Shown one piece after another: positions 26,863-35,045 of a DNA stretch of 64,000 bases (position 1 is its first letter; every line of letters begins with the position of its first letter). Source of the stretch: Lacimicrobium alkaliphilum (lineage in GTDB: Bacteria > Pseudomonadota > Gammaproteobacteria > Enterobacterales > Alteromonadaceae); assembly GCF_001466725.1 (NCBI RefSeq), contig NZ_CP013650.1, positions 3,968,001 to 4,032,000 on the forward strand. The letters run 5' to 3'. Made by a program: the position numbers and the translations under genes. The notes under the pieces are model-generated. The model ran no database searches and was not told the DNA's origin. It worked only from the letters and a program-made list of their open reading frames with translations.

Positions 26863-26977
26863 CAGACCCCTCCTGTTCACTTTGTCTTTCAAAAATTTAT
26901 TCAGATGTCCACGAATTGCGGGTTTAACGCGTCAGACAGCGGCGTAGATAGTGCATAGATATACTTTGTAACATTTA

Positions 26978-27242
26978 AGTACCCAAGCACAAAATATATG
27001 ACGAGCTCAGTGGAGTTCAAAGCCCCTTATGCAAGGCGCTTGCTTGCAGGTTTAGTGGGCCTAAATTAAAAACAAGGAACGCAGCAGAAGTGGCTTTGAA
27101 ATTCACCCTTCGGGCGAGTGCCAGCGACTCCATGGCTGCGTTACGCCGCCTTGACGTAGGCCCACTATGCCTGTGGCGACGTGCCTTGCCCTGAAGCTGC
27201 TGGCGCTCGCTGAGCCGGCCATATATTCTGTGCCTGGGTACT
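26978..27242. repeat. 265-bp MITE-like palindromic element
   Basis: The ends AGTACCCAAGCACAAAATA... and ...TATTCTGTGCCTGGGTACT are inverted repeats, matching at 21 of 23 positions, and weaker pairing continues inward through GCTCAG. Inner inverted pairs are TAGTGGGCCTA/TAGGCCCACTA and AACGCAGC/GCTGCGTT, so most of the element could fold into one long hairpin. No credible protein is encoded. It occupies most of the gap between divergent cutA and fxsA. Confidence 0.75.
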
Positions 27243-27321
27243 CTTACTCTTGTATTGCTATAGTTGACCCCAACATACTCTGTTTGTCGCTTTATTGAGA
27301 GCGAGGTCATTAGGATACCCC

Positions 27322-27804
27322 ATGGGAAAACTGTTTTTTCTGTTCGCTGTAATGCCCATTATCGAAATCGCCCTGTTGATTGAAGTGGGCGATCGGATCG
27401 GCGGCTGGCCCACTATTGGCCTGGTAATACTCACCGCCGCCGTGGGCGCCGCATTAGTGCGCATGCAGGGCGTTGCCACCTTATTTCAGGCCAGACGTAA
27501 GCTGGATATGGGACAAATTCCCGGGCAGGAAATGGTCGAAGGCCTGATGCTGGCCATCGCCGGTGTGCTGTTGGTAACGCCGGGTTTTGTTACCGATGCC
27601 TTTGGTCTGTTGCTGGTCGCGCCCTTCTCACGGCCGCTGATCGCCCGCTGGTTACTCAGCAAAATGCAGGTTCAGGTGGTACAGGCCCAGCAACAGCAAT
27701 ACTATGGTCGCCCGGATCAGAACAGTGACGGCAGCACCATTGAAGGGGAGTACGAGGTCAAATCGGCAGAGCAAAAAGAGCGGAACAAGCTGCCCAGGGA
27801 CTAG
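27322..27804 (+). CDS. fxsA: FxsA family membrane protein
   Basis: A 160-residue inner-membrane protein. The start MGKLFFLFAVMPIIEIALLIEVGDRIGGW is typical of FxsA, with further spans at ILTAAVGAALV and MLAIAGVLLVTPGFVTDAFGLLL. The C-terminal tail is polar. E. coli FxsA relieves exclusion of phage T7 by the F plasmid; its cellular role is unknown. ATG 27322 is used; the frame opens nine codons earlier without a good ribosome-binding site. In E. coli dsbD, cutA, fxsA and groSL are close together; here groES/groEL does not follow. Confidence 0.9.
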   Translation: MGKLFFLFAVMPIIEIALLIEVGDRIGGWPTIGLVILTAAVGAALVRMQGVATLFQARRKLDMGQIPGQEMVEGLMLAIAGVLLVTPGFVTDAFGLLLVAPFSRPLIARWLLSKMQVQVVQAQQQQYYGRPDQNSDGSTIEGEYEVKSAEQKERNKLPRD

Positions 27805-27870
27805 CCAGGCGATGTCAGTCAGCACCAAACACTCTGCCAAAGTTGCCAAAGCGTTAAGGAGCCTGCCCAG

Positions 27871-28053
27871 TTGTTCGCTTTTAACCAGGTCAGCCAGAGT
27901 TATCCGCATCAATCACTATTTCGCAACCTGTGTCACCATTGATGCTCCACGGGTCCTTATCAGTGGCCCCAATGGCTGTGGCAAAACCACCTTATTGCTG
28001 TTGCGGTCTTTCTGTTTGCATAGCAATCTGGGCAGCGCTGTCAGCCACCGCTG
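27871..28053 (+). pseudogene. Remnant of an ABC-transporter ATPase gene
   Basis: Translation from TTG 27871, behind AAGGAG, gives LFAFNQVSQSYPHQSLFRNL, a typical ABC ATPase opening. That frame then stops. A second frame resumes with VTIDAPRVLISGPNGCGKTTLLLL, which holds a good Walker A (GPNGCGKTT) at about 27966-27992. Joining the two requires one frameshift near 27930. After ~28005 the similarity is lost, and no signature motif, Walker B or membrane partner remains. It looks like the 5' end of a deleted transporter gene. The substrate class cannot be told. Confidence 0.6.
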
Positions 28054-28100
28054 CCCTCGAGCCTTATTTTTAATGTATTGGTGCTGTTTCGTGGCCTTTC

Positions 28101-28955
28101 TTAGTTTTGCTCTTCTTCGGCAGGAGCCACCATCAGCATCCAGCCCAAGTTAAACTGATCGGTGACCATACCAAAGCAAGGTGCCCAGAAAGTGGGTCCC
28201 AGTGGCATATCCACCCTGCCACCTTCTGAGAGTGCGGCAAACATGCGCTCGGCCTCCGTCTGCGAGCTGACGGTCAGATTCAGCCTGAAGCCACTGCTTG
28301 ACTCATCAGGCCCGCAACCGTCAGAAGCAAAAAGAGTGTTGTCACCTATCCTGAATTCAGCATGCATAATCTTGTTATCGTATCCCTCAGGCACGGCACC
28401 TTCAGGCATAGGTTCCGGGCTTTCGCTGAAACGCATCATACTGATTATCTCGGCACCCAATGCCTGCTGATAGAAATTCAGCGCCGCTTCACTGGTACCA
28501 TTTAAAAACAAATAGGGAGTCAGTTGCGACCGTTTAGCACTGAGCCGGTTACGCATAGCCTGCTCCTCTCTGGCCATTTCACCGTCAGGATCGGCTTCGG
28601 CAAAATCCTCCATTTCAAACAGTGGCCGGATCTCAATATCCGACTCCTGTGGCATGGGATTAGGGCAACGCTTCACCCACTCCAGCGCTTCTTGCATAGA
28701 CGACACCTGCCAGACCCAGAACCCTGCCACCAGTTCCTCTGTCTGCCCAAACGGACCGTCGATAACTTCACGATGATTACGTGAAAAACGTACCCGCTTA
28801 CCTTCATTACTGGGTTTAAGCCCTTCTCCGGCTTCCAGAATTCCGGCCTTTAACAGTTCCTGATTAAACTCATTCATGGCCTGCATCAGTTCAGGAGATG
28901 GCATCTCTCCTGCTTCCGAGCTCTCAGTGGCCTTTACCAATACTATGACTCTCAT
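28101..28955 (-). CDS. YCII-domain and VOC (PhnB-like) fusion protein
   Basis: A 284-residue two-domain protein. Residues ~1-115 are a YCII/DGPF domain (MRVIVLVKATESSEAG..., REVIDGPFGQTEELVAGFWVWQV). Residues ~145-280 are a PhnB-like VOC domain (LTPYLFLNGTSEAALNFYQQALGAEIISMMRF, GPTFWAPCFGMVTDQFNLGWML). Each commonly occurs alone in small proteins of unknown chemistry. VOC domains include glyoxalases and dioxygenases, but PhnB-like members often lack a full metal site, so no reaction is assigned. It is divergent from ggt and has its own upstream gap. Confidence 0.8.
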   Translation of the reverse strand: MRVIVLVKATESSEAGEMPSPELMQAMNEFNQELLKAGILEAGEGLKPSNEGKRVRFSRNHREVIDGPFGQTEELVAGFWVWQVSSMQEALEWVKRCPNPMPQESDIEIRPLFEMEDFAEADPDGEMAREEQAMRNRLSAKRSQLTPYLFLNGTSEAALNFYQQALGAEIISMMRFSESPEPMPEGAVPEGYDNKIMHAEFRIGDNTLFASDGCGPDESSSGFRLNLTVSSQTEAERMFAALSEGGRVDMPLGPTFWAPCFGMVTDQFNLGWMLMVAPAEEEQN

Positions 28956-29138
28956 CTTGCTCTCCGTTATTGATGTTCTGTAACAAGTCGGATAACAAAA
29001 CGGAGAATCGACCCGGAATTACAATATTTTTATGCTTTTATTGCGACCTCCATACTCAATCCTTTGTCACTGGCATAGACTTTCGCGCTGACTCGGGATA
29101 GGTTAACTCTCTGTTCTTATTCTCTATTCCGGCGGTGA

Positions 29139-30791
29139 ATGATGTTAAGACTTTTTATTCTTGTAATTTTACTGGTGGCTCAGCCTGTTGCGGCACAAAC
29201 ACAACAGGCAGCTGTGGCCATGCCCGACAGTTACAGTGCCGATGTGGCCAGGCAGGTACTGGAAGATGGCGGCAATGCGGTAGATGCCGCGGTGGCGGCA
29301 AACTTTGTGCTGGCGGTAACCCTGCCCGAGGCCGGTAATATCGGCGGTGGCGGCTTTATGCTGATTTACAAGGATAATCAGGCTGACTTCCTAGATTATC
29401 GCGAAAAAGCGCCACTCGCTGCTCACAAGGATATGTACCTGGATGATAAGGGCAATGTGATCCAGGAAAAGCCCCTGTACGGTATTCTGGCATCGGGTGT
29501 GCCCGGTGCGGTAATGGGCATGTGGCAGGCTCACCAGAAATACGGCACAAAAGACTGGTCAGCCCTGATAAAACCGGCTATTGAGCTGGCAGAAGATGGC
29601 TTTATGCCGCACCCCAAGCTGGTGAACTCAGTCAAACGCTATACCCGACGCGTCAAGCAGAACCGCCATGGTCGTAATTTCGATCACTTCTTTGGCCGCA
29701 TGCGGGACGATCAGCTTTTTAAACAGCCCAAGCTTGCCGCCACCTTAAAGCGCATTGCCGAAAAAGGCCCGGAAGATTTTTACAAGGGTGTGACCGCGCG
29801 CCTGATTGCCCAGTTTATGCAGGATCAGGGGGGACTGATCAGCCTGGAAGATTTGGCCGGATACGAGGCCAAGTGGCGCTCCCCGATCAGCGAAAAATGG
29901 CAGGAATACCAGGTTTTGTCAGCGCCCCCACCAAGCTCCGGCGGTCTGGTACTGGTGCAGATGCTGAAAATGCAGGCGCAACTGGCGGAACACTTTCAGG
30001 ATCTGGAACATAATTCTGCCCGCTATATCCATTTACTGGCGGAGCTGGGCAAACTGGGTTTTGCCGACCGTGGTGAGTATATGGGTGACCCGGATTTCTA
30101 CCCGGTACCCACAGAAAAATTACTCGATGATGCCTATATTGCCAGACGGGCAGCGCAGGTATCCATCGGCAGCATTTCAGCAACCGACAAGGTCAAACCC
30201 GGCCTGAAGGAAAGTGAAGATACCACCCATTACTCGATCATCGATCAATGGGGTAATGCCGTATCCAATACCACCACCATTAATCTGAGCTTCGGTAATG
30301 GCGTGGTAGTGGAAGGGGCTGGCTTTTTGCTCAACAATGAAATGGATGACTTCAGTGCCAAGCCCGGCGTGCCGAATTTCTTTGGTGCCATCGGCAAAGA
30401 AGCCAACAAGATAGAGCCGCAAAAGCGCATGCTCTCCTCAATGACACCAACCATTCTGTTAAAAGACAATCAGGTGGAGATGGTCACCGGCTCACCGGGC
30501 GGTACCACCATTATCAGCTCGGTGTTTCAGTCCATCTTAAACCGGGTGCTGTTTGACATGAGCGCCGAAGAGCTGGTGAATGCACCCCGCGTGCATCATC
30601 AGTTGTTGCCAAAAGATGTGATCCGCCATCATCCCGGCCTCTCTGCCAGGGCGAAATATCAGCTTGAAAAGATGGGCTATAAACTTGATGACAGGCGTTT
30701 CGGTGACCTGCAGGTAATCAGCCGGGACAATATCGGCAGGCTGGATGCCGCCTCACAAACCAGCGGCCGTGGTAAGTCGATGGTGTTTTAA
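29139..30791 (+). CDS. ggt: Gamma-glutamyltransferase (periplasmic)
   Basis: A 550-residue Ntn-hydrolase precursor with a signal peptide (LFILVILLVAQPVAAQ). It transfers or hydrolyses the gamma-glutamyl group of glutathione and related peptides in the periplasm. The large-subunit part has GGNAVDAAVAANFVLAVTLPEAGNIGGGGFML. The self-cleavage site is at EDTTHYSIIDQWGNAVS, where the Thr near residue 362 becomes the catalytic N-terminus of the small subunit. MLSSMTPTILL and GSPGGTTIIS follow as in active enzymes. Two ATG codons are adjacent (29139, 29142). A 9-bp hairpin follows the stop. Confidence 0.95.
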   Translation: MMLRLFILVILLVAQPVAAQTQQAAVAMPDSYSADVARQVLEDGGNAVDAAVAANFVLAVTLPEAGNIGGGGFMLIYKDNQADFLDYREKAPLAAHKDMYLDDKGNVIQEKPLYGILASGVPGAVMGMWQAHQKYGTKDWSALIKPAIELAEDGFMPHPKLVNSVKRYTRRVKQNRHGRNFDHFFGRMRDDQLFKQPKLAATLKRIAEKGPEDFYKGVTARLIAQFMQDQGGLISLEDLAGYEAKWRSPISEKWQEYQVLSAPPPSSGGLVLVQMLKMQAQLAEHFQDLEHNSARYIHLLAELGKLGFADRGEYMGDPDFYPVPTEKLLDDAYIARRAAQVSIGSISATDKVKPGLKESEDTTHYSIIDQWGNAVSNTTTINLSFGNGVVVEGAGFLLNNEMDDFSAKPGVPNFFGAIGKEANKIEPQKRMLSSMTPTILLKDNQVEMVTGSPGGTTIISSVFQSILNRVLFDMSAEELVNAPRVHHQLLPKDVIRHHPGLSARAKYQLEKMGYKLDDRRFGDLQVISRDNIGRLDAASQTSGRGKSMVF

Positions 30792-30800
30792 TCATCCATG

Positions 30801-30830
30801 CCGGGGTCTTTCAGTGTAAACAGACCCCGG
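30801..30830 (+). terminator. Hairpin after ggt, terminator-like
   Basis: CCGGGGTCT and AGACCCCGG form a perfect 9-bp stem with a 12-bp loop, 9 bp after the ggt stop. There is no T-run behind it, so termination efficiency is uncertain. It may instead protect the mRNA 3' end. Confidence 0.45.
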
Positions 30831-31070
30831 TAAAGACGAAGGGATCGCGCAGAGGTTGAGTGTAAATTTTGTATTATGACTGGGCGGTAAAAAAGCACAT
30901 TGACGAAAATCGATTTGGTCAACTCTAAGAACTCTGCCCCAGGGTACGGTTAAATATTGGGATCCATCCACTTATTCATTTGTTGTTTAGGATGTAACGG
31001 GGCGGCTCCCGCCCCAAACGAGTTCCCTTAATAACATGGTCTAAAACGCATTAAGACATGGTTTTGATAA

Positions 31071-32729
31071 CTACTCATTGGAAATATACGCGTCAACAAT
31101 AAAGTCCAGTAATGGATAATGCTTGTCTAAATACGCATTACCCTGTTCCTTTATTGGCCCTTGTTTTCCACCGCGCATTCCGCCACCCGCAGTTTCGCCA
31201 TAAAGTGAATAAAGTCGGTCGACTACCTCCATGCCTTCCGTCACCTCGCCAAACACAGCGAAGCCGTCTTTATCCAGTCGGCTGTTATCGTTCAGGCTGA
31301 TATAAACCTGGGTGTTTCTGGTGTCCGGGCCTGTCATAGCAAACGCAACGCGACCACGCAGATTACTTTCAACAACAGGGTCATCACTAATTGCCTGATC
31401 TGCCCACGCGTCAGTGACTTGCGGTGATGGGCTTAACCCAAACTGAGCAATAAAGCCTTCCACCACCCGGTTGATCGATACCCCATCGTAAAAACCATTT
31501 TTGACCAGATGATAAAATCGATCAGCGCCCAAAGGCGCCCACTCTTTATGTACGGCAATATCAAATGCACCTTCGGTTGTCTCAAATCGCGCAGTAAACT
31601 CAGCGGGTACCGCTTGTGACCATAACGGTGCTTGCGGCGATATCAGCAGCGAAAAGTCAGGACTTGCCTGCTCTCCGGTCGCGGCCAAAAAGCGCGCAAG
31701 ATAGGGACCCCATATGCTGGGTATAGAATGGGTGCCATGGCCCCGTGTTAGCTCAGTAATCGGCAGTGTAACCGCTGCACCTTGTTTTACCCGTTTTATT
31801 TGCTGCTCCAGAATGCCCAGCTCGGGCGGATTTACCTGATCGTCAGCTGAATTAATCGCCAGCAGTGGCGCTTTAATATCTTCAAGATGAGGCTTCGGGT
31901 TGTAAAAGCGCGAGGCATCAAAGGCCCAGATTAAATCATTAGCATCCATTGCACCGGCATAGCGTTCAACCATACTATCCAGCATGGTTTCTGACTGTTC
32001 CCGGGTAGGCGCTTGCAACTGGTAATTGAGCGGACTTGATACCATCATGATCAATGGATACATGGCCTCACGAAGGCCAGGGGGTTGTGTTGTGTAACTG
32101 CCCTGTTTCCATTCAGGATCGTTTTTAACCGCATCGATAATCATTTTACGCAGCATGCGATTGCGACCCGCAATCTCCACCGGCAAACTGGCCAGTGGCA
32201 TCAAGGCATCCATATAGTCAGGATAGGTATAGCCCCATACCCAGGAAAACATGCCGCCCATTGATGTGCCGGTTACCAGTCGTAAGTGATCGACATTCAG
32301 ATGCTCTGTTAACAACTGATGCTGGGCCCGCACCATATCGTCATAGGTATAGGTGGGAAATGCACCACCGAGTCCGTCACTTGGCTTGCTCGACTGGCCG
32401 TGACCAATGGCATCAGGCAGGATAATGAAGTACTTTTCTGCATCAAGAAGGCCGCCTTTTTCAAACAGTACACCGGCATAACGGTCACGCATAAACCCGG
32501 CTCCGCTGCCGGTGGTGCCATGCATCACCAGTACAGCATTGGTGACCTGCCCCTTGCTGTCCCGTTTTATTTCACCCAGGGTACGGTAATGCTGCCTGAG
32601 ATCCAGCTCGCCTCCGGTTTCAAATGAAAAGTTCTTTATGATGAACTCGCCCTCTTGCGCCGCAGGCATGGCATTGACGAAACCGGACAGGAGCAGCGTT
32701 ACAAAAGGCAGGAGCAAATGTTTAAACAT
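31071..32729 (-). CDS. Exported alpha/beta-hydrolase fused to a cyclophilin-type prolyl isomerase
   Basis: A 552-residue protein with a signal peptide (~1-20). Residues ~30-360 form an alpha/beta-hydrolase of the homoserine-O-acetyltransferase-like type, with VLVMHGTTGSG, nucleophile elbow GTSMGG (Ser near 155), acid in INSADDQVNPPE and His in RGHGTHSIPSIWGPYLARFL. Residues ~385-545 are a cyclophilin domain: RFETTEGAFDIAVHKEWAPLGADRFYHLV, GFYDGVSINRVVEGFIAQFG, GRVAFAMTG, NTQVYISLNDNSRLD and FAVFGEVTEGMEVVDRLY. A hydrolase joined to a prolyl isomerase is uncommon. Neither substrate is known. It stands alone, with long gaps on both sides. Confidence 0.85.
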   Translation of the reverse strand: MFKHLLLPFVTLLLSGFVNAMPAAQEGEFIIKNFSFETGGELDLRQHYRTLGEIKRDSKGQVTNAVLVMHGTTGSGAGFMRDRYAGVLFEKGGLLDAEKYFIILPDAIGHGQSSKPSDGLGGAFPTYTYDDMVRAQHQLLTEHLNVDHLRLVTGTSMGGMFSWVWGYTYPDYMDALMPLASLPVEIAGRNRMLRKMIIDAVKNDPEWKQGSYTTQPPGLREAMYPLIMMVSSPLNYQLQAPTREQSETMLDSMVERYAGAMDANDLIWAFDASRFYNPKPHLEDIKAPLLAINSADDQVNPPELGILEQQIKRVKQGAAVTLPITELTRGHGTHSIPSIWGPYLARFLAATGEQASPDFSLLISPQAPLWSQAVPAEFTARFETTEGAFDIAVHKEWAPLGADRFYHLVKNGFYDGVSINRVVEGFIAQFGLSPSPQVTDAWADQAISDDPVVESNLRGRVAFAMTGPDTRNTQVYISLNDNSRLDKDGFAVFGEVTEGMEVVDRLYSLYGETAGGGMRGGKQGPIKEQGNAYLDKHYPLLDFIVDAYISNE

Positions 32730-33071
32730 TAATATCAGCCAATTACAGAATCATAGCGTCAATATAACCACAGCCACCGCACGTAATCCAATAAGACCTG
32801 ATTCTTGTTCAGGTTTGTGAGGCCCAATTCACAGCGGCATGATGCTTACTAATGTAGTCTCAATGATGCGGATATCTGACTATGACAAAACTGTTTTAAG
32901 CAAATATTCCCTTTGCCAATGTAAGTAACTTTGCCACGCGACCTCCCTGGCTTTTTATCTGGAAGAACAAAGCCTGGCTGCATGTTCGCAACCGGCTCAT
33001 TCCTGACGTTTATAGTCCGCGATCATTGTGTTCATGAATAATGCTGTGACTGGCGCCAGGAGTACCAATTT
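32730..33071. other. Intergenic region without recognised features
   Basis: The 342 bp between the hydrolase-cyclophilin gene and the DUF1028 gene contain no plausible coding region and none of the repeat families seen elsewhere. The promoter of the hydrolase gene should be near 32730-32800, but no clear -35/-10 pair was identified. Confidence 0.6.
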
Positions 33072-33782
33072 TTAGTTTTGATAGAGCCTGTCGAACTGTC
33101 TTTTTAACAGCGTAACGGCGGGTTTGCCGCCTTGCTCAGTGCCATAAACAGACAACTTGGTTATGGCGTCTGTTTCAGGATCGTAAACAGAGATAAAGGC
33201 GGAGCGTGCAGCTTGTTTGTCACAACGGTTATCTCCGCCACTTTCTTCTCCGGCTTTAAGCGCATCCATCAGCCGATGGGTAAAGGTTTCTTTGCGCCCC
33301 TTTTCGTAGGCGGCGTAAGCCTGATTAATGACCTCTTTATCGACCAAGATATTGCCCAGGATCGCCACATCATCGCCGGTTTTTGAACCACTCCACGGCT
33401 TAATATCTTTACCGGAATACACCAGGGGTTGGTCTTCATGCCGAAGCAGGATCACGCCGTATTGCTGGCGTTCGGGATTAAACTTATCGATTTGCATGGC
33501 TGCAAGAATTTCCCCGGCAGAACCGCCTTCCTGCATTTTCTTTACACCTTCCATGCGCGCAAAGTAGTTGCTCGCCGCCTGCACCACAATGGCCCCCTTT
33601 TTGGGAACCAATGAAGCAACGCCTGATACGTCAAAGGTACAGGACGCACCAGCAATGCCAATTTCACCGGTGCCCCGATCAACGCCTATAATCGACCAGG
33701 TGGCATAAACCGGAAAACTAAAAAGTGCTGCAAGCACGAACAGAATTGAAGCAGATTGTATTCTCATGCTGGTGAACATCAT
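33072..33782 (-). CDS. Exported DUF1028-family protein
   Basis: A 236-residue protein: signal peptide to ~residue 27 (ILFVLAALFSFPVYATWS), then a DUF1028 domain beginning TWSIIGVDRGTGEIGIAGASCTFDVSGVASLVP and containing GAIVVQAASNYFARMEGVKKMQEG. DUF1028 has an Ntn-hydrolase-like fold. The Thr at the predicted mature N-terminus and the GASC motif could be functional, but this is inference. Two adjacent ATGs and a run of G upstream form the start. It has no obvious partner genes. Confidence 0.8.
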   Translation of the reverse strand: MMFTSMRIQSASILFVLAALFSFPVYATWSIIGVDRGTGEIGIAGASCTFDVSGVASLVPKKGAIVVQAASNYFARMEGVKKMQEGGSAGEILAAMQIDKFNPERQQYGVILLRHEDQPLVYSGKDIKPWSGSKTGDDVAILGNILVDKEVINQAYAAYEKGRKETFTHRLMDALKAGEESGGDNRCDKQAARSAFISVYDPETDAITKLSVYGTEQGGKPAVTLLKRQFDRLYQN

Positions 33783-33982
33783 TGTCCCCCCCCCTCTCAG
33801 GTATGGGTTGTAAGTTTTGTTTTATAACCCATTGTTAGTCGCATTTTATTCTGAAAAGGTTTAATTCCCTCCGACGCCGGCAACCTTTGCGCGCAAATAG
33901 TGGGGTATTCCTACCAATTGGGGACATCCCCCCCTTCTAAATGATACTTTGACGCAAATTCATTTGTACCAGGAAGCCAGAT

Positions 33983-34813
33983 CTAGCCACCACCACTATC
34001 CAGCGCCAGCTTGATAAAGGTGCTGATAATTTCTGTTTGCTGGCGCCAGGCCAGGCCGATTTCCCGGCTCAGTTCCAGACCCTGCAGGGGTACAAAACGA
34101 ATATCCGGGCTGTGCAGCTCTTCGTGTACCGGCACCAGCGCACAGCCCACACCGGCGCTGACCAGGCCAAGGGCATATTCGATGGTCTGAATACGGGCGC
34201 GGATATCCAGCTTAATGCCGGCCTGTTGGGCTAAGTGGCGCAGTGCCGCGCAGCCCTCGCAGGGGCTGCGCTGAATAAAGGCCATATCGGTTAAGTCATT
34301 GATACTGATGGTGTTTTGCAACGACAAAGGATGATTGGCGGGCACCGCTAACTGGTAACTGTCCTGCCAGATAAGCTGATAGTGCTCGCCCTGCTGCAAC
34401 AGATCCCGGGTGATGATTCTGGCGTCGCTGCTATCCTCCGGCGGCACCAGTGACAACTCCAGTGCATCACGGGCCGAGGTAAAGGCTTTAAGCAATGCAC
34501 TCATTCTGCTCACCCCCAGCCCTTTGGTGACCCCCAGCCTGAAAGGCTCTTTTTTGAGACCGCCGGAGAATACCGAATGAATAGCATCGGCCTGAGCCAA
34601 TAGTTGCTTGGCCAGCGGATAGAGCTGTTCCGCCGCTTCGGTGGCTTTTACACCACGGGCATGGCGTAAAAAAAGTTGCTGCCCCAGTTCATTTTCAAGC
34701 TGTTTAATCGCCGCCGACAGCGAGGGTTGAGCAATAAAGCGCCGCCGCGAGGCACTGCTTAAGCTGCCCTGTTCATACACCGCCACAAAGTGGGCCAGAG
34801 GACGTAATTCCAT
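33983..34813 (-). CDS. LysR-family transcriptional regulator, possibly controlling gcdH
   Basis: A 276-residue LTTR, slightly short. The winged HTH occupies residues ~1-60 (LRPLAHFVAVYEQGSLSSASRRRFIAQPSLSAAIKQLENELG), and the rest is the effector-binding domain. It is divergent from the glutaryl-CoA dehydrogenase gene, with a 232-bp gap. LysR regulators adjacent to gcdH in other proteobacteria control glutarate use, so a similar role is likely. The effector is not determined. Part of the shared gap is taken up by a GGGGTCAGAGT inverted repeat. Confidence 0.85.
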   Translation of the reverse strand: MELRPLAHFVAVYEQGSLSSASRRRFIAQPSLSAAIKQLENELGQQLFLRHARGVKATEAAEQLYPLAKQLLAQADAIHSVFSGGLKKEPFRLGVTKGLGVSRMSALLKAFTSARDALELSLVPPEDSSDARIITRDLLQQGEHYQLIWQDSYQLAVPANHPLSLQNTISINDLTDMAFIQRSPCEGCAALRHLAQQAGIKLDIRARIQTIEYALGLVSAGVGCALVPVHEELHSPDIRFVPLQGLELSREIGLAWRQQTEIISTFIKLALDSGGG

Positions 34814-34918
34814 CGATTATCCATGCCGCCAAGATATAGATACAGACTATATCTAATAAAGAAAATTGGTACTATTCCTTTAGCTAAATTGGGCTTAGTA
34901 TCGGTATCAGGCTGAACA

Positions 34919-35005
34919 AAAAGTGGGGTCAGAGTAAACTTTTCTGTCTATTGCTCAGCCAAAGAAATAGAACTGTGCGTTAAAGTTTACTCTGACCCCA
35001 CTTTT
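34919..35005. repeat. GGGGTCAGAGT inverted-repeat element, second copy
   Basis: Left arm AAAAGTGGGGTCAGAG... (34919-34944) and right arm ...CTCTGACCCCACTTTT (34982-35005) pair over 24 bp with a 37-bp loop. The arms are identical to those at 12383-12470; the loop is unrelated. It ends 40 bp before the gcdH ATG. Confidence 0.85.
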
Positions 35006-35045
35006 ACCAGGCAATCGTTTTTGTAAACAATCAGGTGTATTCGTT

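Noticed and set aside
27017..27310. A 97-residue minus-strand frame between cutA and fxsA
   Set aside because: It is contained mainly in the palindromic MITE-like element, and the protein is Arg-rich with no family resemblance.
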